A stretch of 5,170 nt of DNA from Streptococcaceae bacterium (GTDB lineage: Bacteria > Bacillota > Bacilli > Lactobacillales > Streptococcaceae), in NCBI GenBank assembly GCA_902836505.1, contig CADFQU010000092.1, positions 1-5,170 on the forward strand, written 5' to 3'. Shown in pieces: positions 1 through 5,170 of this stretch. Both the position numbers and the translations under genes were made by a program. The stretch's first letter is position 1. Each line of letters starts with the position of its first letter. The notes under the pieces are model-generated. The model was given only the letters and a program-made list of their open reading frames with translations. It had not been told where the DNA came from and searched no databases.

Positions 1-21
1 GTCCTAGCCTCTCAATTGTCT

Positions 22-167
22 TTGGATTGTCGAGCAAGACGCAGTGGTTGAGTGGACTCTACTACGCTGATTTCATCAGCTTTTACAGCCCTACTCAACT
101 GTGCGGAGGTGGAACGACGAAATCGAATTCTAACGAATTACCGATTTCTGAACTACTCTCTTTTTTT
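22..167. repeat. Hairpin-rich intergenic element, probably a dispersed streptococcal repeat
   Basis: This non-coding stretch holds two nested stem-loop structures. In the first, GTTGAGT (47-53) pairs with ACTCAAC (93-99), enclosing a perfect inner hairpin GCTGAT (66-71) / ATCAGC (75-80) with a 3-base loop. In the second, AAATCG (120-125) pairs with CGATTT (142-147) and AATTC (126-130) with GAATT (135-139) around a TAAC loop. An outer arm, 106-115 against 150-160, is imperfect, and a run of seven T follows. From memory, near-identical sequences occur in many intergenic regions of oral streptococci, often with better-paired outer arms, so this looks like a somewhat decayed copy. It is not the BOX element as I remember it. 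The element boundaries are approximate. Confidence 0.6.
106..167 (+). terminator. Terminator-like stem-loop at the end of the intergenic element
   Basis: GAG-GTGG (106-112) can pair with CTAC-T-CTC (153-160), with one bulge and one G-T pair. Two A-A mismatches (113/152, 114/151) follow, then the well-paired inner stem 120-147. T7 (161-167) comes directly after the stem, as in an intrinsic terminator. It would stop plus-strand transcription arriving from a gene left of the window, just before the deaminase promoter. The mismatches make its strength uncertain. Confidence 0.4.
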
Positions 168-198
168 GATGAAGGAATCGGCTGTGACAATGACTTCT

Positions 199-226
199 TT
201 TATTTCAGCTGATTTCGTGCTATAAT
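199..226 (+). promoter_or_regulatory. Extended -10 promoter for the deaminase gene
   Basis: A perfect extended -10 box, TGCTATAAT, lies at 218-226. The best -35 candidate is TTTATT (199-204, 16-base spacer), which matches TTGACA at only three positions, so the promoter probably depends on the TG extension. Transcription would start near 233, leaving a leader of about 30 bases before the GTG start at 265. The box lies about 50 bases after the T-tract of the preceding element. Confidence 0.75.
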
Positions 227-250
227 GAAAAAAATTTAGAATGTTCATGA

Positions 251-256
251 AGGAGG
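251..256 (+). promoter_or_regulatory. Ribosome binding site deciding the deaminase start
   Basis: AGGAGG, preceded by A and so AAGGAGG from 250, lies 8 bases before GTG at 265. This is the ideal distance. The in-frame ATG at 241 lies upstream of this site, has no purine-rich site of its own, and would fall only about 8 bases after the predicted transcription start. Confidence 0.85.
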
Positions 257-264
257 ACAAGACT

Positions 265-732
265 GTGGGACATAAACGGTTAGCCTGGGATGAGTATTTT
301 GCAGCGCAGGCTTTGTTAATATCAAATCGAGCAACCTGTAATCGGGCCAAGGTAGGTGCTGTATTGGTCAAGGATCATAAGGTGGTTGCGACTGGCTACA
401 ATGGCTCTGTGTCTGGTACAGAACATTGCTTGGATCATGACTGTCTCATGGTGGAAGGGCATTGTGTTCGGACCCTCCATGCAGAAGTCAATGCCATTTT
501 ACAGGGAGCGGAACGGGGGATTCCCAAAGGTTTCACTGCCTATGTGACCCATTTCCCTTGCCTTAATTGTACCAAACAGTTGCTTCAAGTTGGCTGTAAG
601 CGGGTTGTTTATATCCATCAATATCGCATTGATGAATATGCTGAGTATCTCTACCGTGAAAAAGAAGTAGAATTAGTCCACCTTCCATTGGAAGAGGTGA
701 AAGAAGCTATTGCAGAGGCAGACTTTATTTAA
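265..732 (+). CDS. comEB: Deoxycytidylate (dCMP) deaminase, ComEB-type
   Basis: This cytosolic zinc enzyme of the cytidine/deoxycytidylate deaminase family converts dCMP to dUMP plus ammonia, supplying dUMP to thymidylate synthase. Counting from the GTG at 265 the protein has 155 residues. Visible landmarks are the GYNG substrate loop (44-47), a Cys/His-rich stretch (about 54-70), the zinc and proton-shuttle motif HAE (His72, Glu74), and the PCLNC motif whose Cys99 and Cys102 complete the catalytic zinc site. Length and motifs are normal, so the enzyme should be active. The GTG start is chosen over the ATG at 241 (which would give 163 residues) because AAGGAGG sits 8 bases before the GTG. In Bacillus the homologue is in the comE competence operon, and in pneumococcus I recall it beside upp and clpP. 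Here its downstream neighbour is an unrelated membrane protein. The comEB name reflects homology and does not imply a competence role. Confidence 0.93.
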   Translation: MGHKRLAWDEYFAAQALLISNRATCNRAKVGAVLVKDHKVVATGYNGSVSGTEHCLDHDCLMVEGHCVRTLHAEVNAILQGAERGIPKGFTAYVTHFPCLNCTKQLLQVGCKRVVYIHQYRIDEYAEYLYREKEVELVHLPLEEVKEAIAEADFI

Positions 733-812
733 GAATGGCTTATTGTCTCACTACCTACAATTAAAAAGAAAGCTCGTTTTTGAGTTCACGCTTCACTGAT
801 TCGTCTAGAGGA

Positions 813-817
813 AGGAG
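813..817 (+). promoter_or_regulatory. Ribosome binding site deciding the membrane-protein start
   Basis: AGGAG, within GAAGGAGA, lies 6 bases before ATG at 824 and only 3 bases before the in-frame GTG at 821. The spacing favours the ATG. The 733-812 gap before it shows only a lone TACAAT (756-761) without a matching -35, and no hairpin with a T-tract. Read-through from the deaminase gene is therefore the simplest supply of transcript. Confidence 0.75.
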
Positions 818-823
818 ATTGTG

Positions 824-2317
824 ATGAACCGTAAAATTTGCTACCTAATTCTCTTACTAGTCCAGGTTTTTGGAGCTCTTTTTCAAGTATTTATGCTCTT
901 ATCCGGAGAGCTTGGAAACGGAGAGAATCCCCCTATTATCTGGTTGTCAATCATTCAGATTCTTTTATGGCTGACTTTTCAAATCATTCTAACAGTCACT
1001 ATATGGAAATATGAGGTGAAGGCGGAAGGTCTTCTTCCCTATGCTCTCTTCCTAATACTCAGCATCTTTTGGCCACAAGAAGCTCCCATTGCTTTGTTTG
1101 GTACGGAGGTTGTGATGAGACTTTCTCAACTTCCAACCTTAGCGATTGTTCTGATAATGATTAATAAGGTGGAGTGGCCTTGTCTTCGTTCTTTGGTTGG
1201 TCAGGAAGGGACTTGGTATCCAATCGTTCCGTTGGTTTCTTTGGGGATCAGTATCTTACAATTGGTAGATCGAATTCCTGTTGTCTTACGCTTGTGGAAT
1301 ATATTGGATCATTCAAAATCTGACTTTTACTGGAGATTGTTTGAAGGAGTGGACCAAGAAGTCCTGCTTGTCATCTTGTTGACTTGCCTTCTCGTCATAA
1401 AGAATCAGAAGTTCCTATTTGGGCTCAGTTGCCTTTATGCTTGTTACTATCTCCCTTCTGTCATGCTAGACCTACTCGTTTTAAAGACGACTGCACCTAT
1501 TCCTTTTTACCATTCTGTCATTTCCCTTTATCTGGTATATAGACAGAAGGAAAGTTTGCAGAAGCTCTTTGGGACGCAGTCAAGTGCCCTTGCTGACCAA
1601 GAAGGTGCTACATATGGAGATGAAGAAGAGTCAGCTGACCGGTTAAAAAGTCAAAAAAGCTCAGATGAAGTGAGCTCCGGAAATAAGGAATCTTCATCCT
1701 TATTATCCGATTTGCTTTCTTACCCAAAACGATACGGCTATCCTAATGTCTTCGTCTTGATAAAAGAAAAATTAGTCATCGCTCCTCTTGTTATGCTATT
1801 TGGGAACCAATCGAGTGATCCTGGAGAAGGAGTCGTAACAAAGGCCTTTGAGGCTGGGCAGGAAAGGCCTACAGTGGATGTGATAGTTGAGCAAGACAAC
1901 AATAGCAAGCAGTCACGTGAGACATCCAGAGAGCCTGTTAACGGTGAATTAAGCAAGGAAGGAAATGCATCGTCGCTTTATTCATATCTCTTTGCTCTTC
2001 CAAAATGGCTCGGTCTTGCTTATTATGGCTTGGGCATCGTCGGACTCATCTTGACCGGCCCTTTTGCCTTCATGATTTTTTATGCAACGAGTATCCATTT
2101 GATCCTATTCACCATCGGCTTTGTCTCAACCCAGTTCGCTTTGGCAATAGAATCTCGACTTCTTTGGGCTTTAGCTAGTATTTTCTATGCACTATCAGGT
2201 GTATATGGCTTGCTGTGGCCACTACAGATCCTCTCTTTCTGTTTAGCCATCGATGTCCTACTAGGTGCTTTCTTTTGGGGGAAACGACCAAAGGATACTA
2301 AGGAAAACAGTTTTTGA
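824..2317 (+). CDS. Unrecognised multi-pass membrane protein with internal duplication
   Basis: I do not recognise this 497-residue protein or any catalytic motif in it. The N-terminal part (about 1-240) is strongly hydrophobic with roughly seven or eight candidate membrane segments (about 4-27, 38-60, 68-84, 100-113, 131-148, 177-193, 196-219, 226-239). The N-terminal MNRK suggests that end is inside. A polar, Ser/Glu/Lys-rich region (about 241-395) follows, interrupted by a semi-hydrophobic stretch (about 304-326). Four more segments close the protein (about 399-421, 423-442, 446-466, 467-485), ending in a charged tail. The middle holds two diverged copies of one unit, each starting LFGxQSS and carrying SSLxSxLxxPKxxG further on. 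The ATG at 824 is chosen by ribosome-site spacing. The gene follows the deaminase by 91 bases and ends just before a strong terminator. No signal peptidase or lipobox site is evident. It could be an integral-membrane scaffold or an unrecognised transporter, but function is unknown. Confidence 0.85.
   Translation: MNRKICYLILLLVQVFGALFQVFMLLSGELGNGENPPIIWLSIIQILLWLTFQIILTVTIWKYEVKAEGLLPYALFLILSIFWPQEAPIALFGTEVVMRLSQLPTLAIVLIMINKVEWPCLRSLVGQEGTWYPIVPLVSLGISILQLVDRIPVVLRLWNILDHSKSDFYWRLFEGVDQEVLLVILLTCLLVIKNQKFLFGLSCLYACYYLPSVMLDLLVLKTTAPIPFYHSVISLYLVYRQKESLQKLFGTQSSALADQEGATYGDEEESADRLKSQKSSDEVSSGNKESSSLLSDLLSYPKRYGYPNVFVLIKEKLVIAPLVMLFGNQSSDPGEGVVTKAFEAGQERPTVDVIVEQDNNSKQSRETSREPVNGELSKEGNASSLYSYLFALPKWLGLAYYGLGIVGLILTGPFAFMIFYATSIHLILFTIGFVSTQFALAIESRLLWALASIFYALSGVYGLLWPLQILSFCLAIDVLLGAFFWGKRPKDTKENSF
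1565..1795 (+). repeat. Internal protein repeat, copy 1 (within the membrane protein)
   Basis: This copy covers residues 248-324 (77 codons). It begins LFGTQSS, runs through an acidic/serine linker, then carries SSLLSDLLSYPKRYG (291-305) and a proline at 321. Its start matches that of copy 2 at 17 of 22 bases. Confidence 0.55.
1796..2071 (+). repeat. Internal protein repeat, copy 2 (within the membrane protein)
   Basis: This copy covers residues 325-416 (92 codons). It begins LFGNQSS directly after copy 1 and has a linker 15 residues longer. It then carries SSLYSYLFALPKWLG (383-397) and a proline at 413. That proline is the same distance from its SSL as in copy 1. Here the segment after PKWLG is a clean membrane helix, while in copy 1 it is broken by Lys-Glu-Lys. 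Confidence 0.55.
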
Positions 2318-2327
2318 CAATAAATAA

Positions 2328-2357
2328 GGCTCTATCATTGCGATAGAGTCTTTTTTT
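2328..2357 (+). terminator. Intrinsic terminator shared by convergent genes
   Basis: GGCTCTATC (2328-2336) pairs with GATAGAGTC (2342-2350) over nine pairs, one of them G-T, around a 5-base loop. T7 (2351-2357) follows. On the plus strand this is a strong rho-independent terminator 10 bases after the membrane-protein stop. On the minus strand the same stem is followed by a weaker T-rich run (TTATTTATTG), so it may also end the ABC operon. It overlaps the last codons of the binding-protein gene. Confidence 0.9.
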
Positions 2358-3216
2358 GTTGTTTCACTTCGCCACCTTCAACAACGTGGTCATCTGCTTT
2401 TTCAGCATTGCCGTAGGTTGGGTGAAGAGTTTTCTCATAAGCTTTGTGGAAGAAGTTTTCTTTTCCAAGCTTTTTAATGTCATCATTAATGAAATCGAGG
2501 AGTTCTTTGTTTCCTTTTTGAACAGCCGGTGCAATCGTATCTGGATCACCAAGTGAGGTAATTCCAACTTCGTAACCCTTGTTTTCAAGTGCCCAAGCAA
2601 GGACTTCTGTGTTGTCTGTTGAGAAGGCATCGCCACGTCCATCTAAGAGAGCTTGATAGGCATCGCTGTATTGGTCATATTTTTGAAGTTTTACTTCTGG
2701 ATGGTTCTTTTCGAAGTAAGTTTCAGCAGTGGTCCCCTTGGTTACGATCAAGGTTTTTCCTTCCAATTGTTTCACATCTGTGATGAGTTTATCTTTAGGA
2801 GACACCACACCGAGTGAAACCTTCATATAAGGAAGGGCAAAGTCTACTTGTTTCTTACGCTCATCTGTTACAGTGAAATTGGCTAAGGTGATATCCACTT
2901 TATTAGAGATCAAGTATTCCGCACGGTTAGCCGCATCCACTGAAACATATTTCGGTTTGACACCAAGGTCTTTAGCTAATTGGTTTCCCAGTTCGATATC
3001 GTAACCTTGGTATGATCCATCGTTATCAACATACCCAAATGGTTTTTTGTCTCCAAAGACTGCGATACGAAGCTCGCCACTTTTCTTGATTTCTTCAATA
3101 GTACGTGCTTTCGAGCCGGTAGAAGAAGATGATGACTTGCTAGAGCCACAAGCAGTGATAAAGAGCAGAGCAAGAGCGAAAGTGAATAGAACTAAAATTG
3201 GTTTAATGAATTTCAT
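2335..3216 (-). CDS. Amino acid ABC transporter substrate-binding lipoprotein, CjaA-like (probably cysteine/cystine)
   Basis: This extracellular, membrane-anchored solute-binding protein (family 3) of 293 residues delivers an amino acid to the permeases encoded upstream. It has a lipoprotein signal peptide with a hydrophobic core (about 6-22), lipobox ITAC and lipidated Cys23, then a serine-rich tether (24-35). The mature domain runs from about 39 to 284. Conserved stretches include GDKKPFGYVDNDG (55-67), YDIELG (72-77), SNKVDI (104-109) and TDERKKQVDF (117-126). By family rule, Arg120 should bind the ligand carboxylate and Asp201 in STDNT the amino group. As I recall Campylobacter CjaA, a cysteine binder, agreement extends over most of the domain. 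That supports cysteine, but glutamate, aspartate or cystine cannot be excluded. The start has AAGGAG (3228-3223) 6 bases upstream, touching the ATPase stop. The last nine residues (KQQKKTLSQ) go past the expected family end and are partly encoded by the terminator hairpin. Confidence 0.92.
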   Translation of the reverse strand: MKFIKPILVLFTFALALLFITACGSSKSSSSSTGSKARTIEEIKKSGELRIAVFGDKKPFGYVDNDGSYQGYDIELGNQLAKDLGVKPKYVSVDAANRAEYLISNKVDITLANFTVTDERKKQVDFALPYMKVSLGVVSPKDKLITDVKQLEGKTLIVTKGTTAETYFEKNHPEVKLQKYDQYSDAYQALLDGRGDAFSTDNTEVLAWALENKGYEVGITSLGDPDTIAPAVQKGNKELLDFINDDIKKLGKENFFHKAYEKTLHPTYGNAEKADDHVVEGGEVKQQKKTLSQ

Positions 3217-3227
3217 AAAAATCTCCT

Positions 3228-3986
3228 TTATAGATATGAGCCAAATTGGCTAAAGTCAAATACATTTAAAAATTCTTGTGCTCGTTGGGTTTGTGGGTTG
3301 GTAAAGAAGGAGTGAGCACTTCCTTCTTCAGCAATTTTGCCCTGATCCAAGAAAATGATCCGATCGGCAATGGCTTGTGCGAACTGTAATTCGTGGGTCA
3401 CCAGAATCATGGTCCGTCCTTCTTGGGCCAGGTCGTTGATGAGTTCTAAAACTTCCCGGACCATCTCAGGGTCTAGAGAGGCTGTCACTTCATCGAAGAG
3501 GATAACTTCTGGATGCATGAGGAGGGAGCGGACGATGGCTACCCGTTGCTTCTGTCCACCAGACAACTGCCTTGCGTAGCTATGTTTTTTGTCTGAGAGT
3601 CCGACTCGTTCCAGTAACTCTTCAGCTTCTTGGATGACCTCCTCTTTAGGTCGTCCTTGAGCTTTTGTAGGACCAAGAATCAAGTTTTGGAGAACGTCTA
3701 AATGAGGGAAGAGTTCATAACTTTGAAAGACCATCCCAATCTTTTGTCGGACCAGATGGAAGTCTTTTTGGTTTTTGGTAATGGATTGACCATCCAAGAG
3801 GATATCGCCTGCTTGGATGCTTTCTAAGCCATTGATACAACGAAGGAGGGTACTCTTACCACAACCAGAAGGTCCCAAGATTACTACGACCTCCCCTTTT
3901 TGAACCTTGAGGGAAAGTCCTTGGAGGATGCGAGTGTCTCCAAAGGATTTTTTTAAGTCCTTGATTTCTAAAATGGTTTCAGCCAT
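3228..3986 (-). CDS. Polar amino acid ABC transporter ATP-binding protein (GlnQ/PAAT type)
   Basis: This 252-residue cytoplasmic ATPase dimerises on the permeases and drives import. All nucleotide-binding elements are intact: aromatic A-loop Phe15, Walker A GPSGCGKST (38-46), Q-loop Gln88, signature LSGGQ (141-145), Walker B VILFDE (161-166, catalytic Glu166), D-loop SLD (170-172) and H-loop His198. The residue after the Walker B glutamate is Val where many ABC ATPases have Pro (DEVTASLDPE instead of DEPTSALDPE), a variant I recall within this subfamily. The ATG at 3986 lies 1 base after the permease 2 stop. Its site GGAGGA (3998-3993) is inside the end of the permease gene, so translation is probably coupled. 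The binding-protein gene starts 11 bases after its stop. Function as the energy subunit is certain, but the substrate cannot be read from an ATPase. Confidence 0.96.
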   Translation of the reverse strand: MAETILEIKDLKKSFGDTRILQGLSLKVQKGEVVVILGPSGCGKSTLLRCINGLESIQAGDILLDGQSITKNQKDFHLVRQKIGMVFQSYELFPHLDVLQNLILGPTKAQGRPKEEVIQEAEELLERVGLSDKKHSYARQLSGGQKQRVAIVRSLLMHPEVILFDEVTASLDPEMVREVLELINDLAQEGRTMILVTHELQFAQAIADRIIFLDQGKIAEEGSAHSFFTNPQTQRAQEFLNVFDFSQFGSYL

Positions 3987-3987
3987 A

Positions 3988-4665
3988 TTAATTCCTCCAG
4001 TGGTTTTCTAACAGTCCTGCTAATTTGGAAATAGGGAAACAAACGATAAAGTATAAGACTAAAATGGTTCCATAAATCCAAAATGAAGCGGTAGGGATGG
4101 TCAAGCGGTTACTATCGATGATTTGTTGGCCGACCTTGGTAACTTCTACAACCCCGATGAGGACCACTAATGAGGTTGTTTTTATCATACGGGTAATCAA
4201 GTTAATAGCTTGTGGAAGCAATCGTCTGAGAACCTGTGGGATGATGATGTAGCGGTATAGTTGGACCTTACTTAGTCCTAAGGCTTGTCCACTTTCAAAC
4301 TGGTGTTTTGGAAGAGAGGTGATGGCCCCACGGACCAAATCTCCCATCTCAGCTGTTCCCCAAAGGGTGAAGACGATAATGGCTGAACTTTCACCAGAAA
4401 TGTTGATGTTGAAGTTGCGGGCCAAACCGAAGTATACGATAAAGAGCAAGACCAACTGGGGCATAATTCGAATAAATTCGAGATAAAAGCGAGTGAGTAG
4501 ACGAATGACTTTTGATTGAGAAGTCATAACGATGCCGAGTAGGGTTCCAAGGACCATAGATAGGAGGACAGATACGATGGAGATCCCAATTGTCACACCC
4601 AAGCCCTGGAGTATTCGAAGGAGATTATTTCCCTGAAAGAGTACTTGGATTCCCGAATCCTGCAT
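3988..4665 (-). CDS. Polar amino acid ABC transporter permease (HisM/GlnP family), second subunit
   Basis: This 225-residue inner-membrane channel subunit is presumed to pair with the permease encoded just upstream. It has about five hydrophobic segments (about 22-48, 60-82, 93-108, 160-177, 196-215). The cytoplasmic coupling loop that docks the ATPase is seen as EMGDLVRGAITSLPKHQFES followed by ALGLSKVQLYRYIIIPQ (106-144), the EAA motif of binding-protein-dependent permeases. The usual RGTPLLVQ stretch before the second segment reads RIMPQLVL here. The ATG at 4665 is supported by AAGGAG (4679-4674) 8 bases upstream. This places the start 41 bases inside the end of permease 1, in a different frame. 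Its stop is 1 base before the ATPase start. Length is normal for the family. Confidence 0.95.
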   Translation of the reverse strand: MQDSGIQVLFQGNNLLRILQGLGVTIGISIVSVLLSMVLGTLLGIVMTSQSKVIRLLTRFYLEFIRIMPQLVLLFIVYFGLARNFNINISGESSAIIVFTLWGTAEMGDLVRGAITSLPKHQFESGQALGLSKVQLYRYIIIPQVLRRLLPQAINLITRMIKTTSLVVLIGVVEVTKVGQQIIDSNRLTIPTASFWIYGTILVLYFIVCFPISKLAGLLENHWRN

Positions 4666-5170
4666 GGCGTAATCTCCTTTCTATCCAACTAAAGAGAAGT
4701 GAAATCGGTAGTAAGAGAAGCAGATAGGCAATGACCAACATGGTCAGGGCGATGTCTGTCTCGTAATAGAGTCCGATCAAATCTTTTGCTACATACATGA
4801 GGTCAGCTAAAGCAACTACAGAGAATACAGAGGTCTCTTTAATCAGGAAAATGACATTGGCACTAAAGGAAGGCAGGGCCACTGCGGTCGCTTGTGGTAG
4901 GATCACATAGCGAAAGACCTGTCGGGGTGTTAGCCCAATGGAGAGACCGATTTCATGCTGGGTTTGGCTGACAGCTTCTAGACCGCTTCGGAAGGATTCA
5001 GCCATATAGGAACCACCTAAAAAGATGAGACCAATCGTTGCACAGACTTCTGAAGAAAGGACGATTCCTATCCTTGGCAAGCCAAAGTAGAGGAAGAAGA
5101 GCTGAATCAAGAGCGGTGTATTTCGAGAAAGTTCGATGTAACAGCCAGCTAGTTGACTTAAAATCGGTAG
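4625..5170 (-). CDS. Polar amino acid ABC transporter permease, first subunit (5' end beyond window)
   Basis: The frame is open to the right edge, giving 181 visible residues that begin LPILSQLAGCYIELSRNTPL. The TTG at 5110 sits inside the conserved NTPLLIQLFFLYFGLP segment and is not a start. Roughly 40 N-terminal residues are probably missing compared with a usual length near 220. The EAA coupling loop is present as ESFRSGLEAVSQTQHEIG followed by LSIGLTPRQVFRYVILPQA, and the chain ends with a hydrophobic segment and a basic tail (WIERRLRHAGFGN). It should form the channel with permease 2. This is the first visible gene of the operon, and no promoter for it is in the window. The end of the gene overlaps the next by 41 bases. 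Confidence 0.94.
   Translation of the reverse strand, partial: LPILSQLAGCYIELSRNTPLLIQLFFLYFGLPRIGIVLSSEVCATIGLIFLGGSYMAESFRSGLEAVSQTQHEIGLSIGLTPRQVFRYVILPQATAVALPSFSANVIFLIKETSVFSVVALADLMYVAKDLIGLYYETDIALTMLVIAYLLLLLPISLLFSWIERRLRHAGFGNPSTLSGK

Noticed and set aside
27..212. 61-residue open frame on the plus strand from TTG at 27
   Set aside because: It has no ribosome binding site, it spans the hairpins of the repeat element and runs to within 9 bases of the -10 box. I recall similar spurious frames being annotated wherever this repeat occurs.
153..371. 72-residue minus-strand frame over the promoter and deaminase start
   Set aside because: It lies antisense to a well-supported gene and its promoter, with no ribosome site and no recognisable protein features.
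743..761. Possible separate promoter for the membrane protein (TACAAT)
   Set aside because: No -35 box is found at 16-18 bases and there is no TG extension.
769..786. Weak inverted repeat AGCTC / GAGTT after the deaminase
   Set aside because: It has only five pairs including a G-T, and no T-tract after it, so it is not a terminator.
2364..2642. 92-residue minus-strand frame inside the binding-protein gene
   Set aside because: It is an alternative-frame shadow of a strongly supported gene, and its composition shows no domain.
3228..3986. ATPase with Val in place of Pro after Walker B as a possible inactive variant
   Set aside because: All catalytic residues are intact, and this Val is a variant I recall in the same transporter subfamily.
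5108..5110. TTG as the start of permease 1
   Set aside because: The frame is open to the window edge and encodes conserved permease residues upstream (YIELSRNTPL), so the true start lies outside.

Overview
The window looks like low-GC Gram-positive chromosomal DNA from a Streptococcus, most likely of the mitis/sanguinis side of the genus. Three things suggest this: strong AAGGAG-type ribosome binding sites, a dCMP deaminase very close to the streptococcal form as I remember it, and a terminal intergenic element of a kind I recall from oral streptococci. The species cannot be fixed from this sequence alone.

Layout. Bases 22-167 are a non-coding, hairpin-rich element ending in a T-tract, which looks like a dispersed repeat with terminator character. 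An extended -10 promoter follows at once and drives a plus-strand pair. The first gene is a ComEB-type dCMP deaminase (265-732, GTG start). The second is a 497-residue multi-pass membrane protein that I do not recognise (824-2317). A bidirectional-looking hairpin terminator (2328-2357) separates this pair from a convergent minus-strand operon.

Read from right to left, the minus-strand operon encodes a complete polar amino acid ABC importer except for one cut end: permease 1 (its N-terminus lies beyond the right edge), permease 2, ATPase, and a substrate-binding lipoprotein. The genes are packed tightly. Permease 1 and 2 overlap by 41 bases, permease 2 and the ATPase are 1 base apart, and the ATPase and binding protein are 11 bases apart. 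The binding protein resembles the cysteine-binding CjaA family of Campylobacter, so cysteine or cystine uptake is the leading guess for the substrate. The operon promoter is outside the window.

How the genes work together. The importer is a self-contained unit: the lipoprotein captures the amino acid outside, two permeases form the channel, and the ATPase dimer powers it. The deaminase makes dUMP for thymidylate synthesis. The membrane protein may be transcribed with the deaminase because no convincing promoter or terminator lies between them, but nothing links their functions.

Most worth a second look: an internal duplication inside the unknown membrane protein, the binding-protein reading frame that runs into its own terminator hairpin, the long permease overlap, and the hairpin element at the left edge. 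I see no CRISPR array, tRNA, rRNA, insertion sequence or defence system here, and apart from the membrane protein nothing clearly undescribed.
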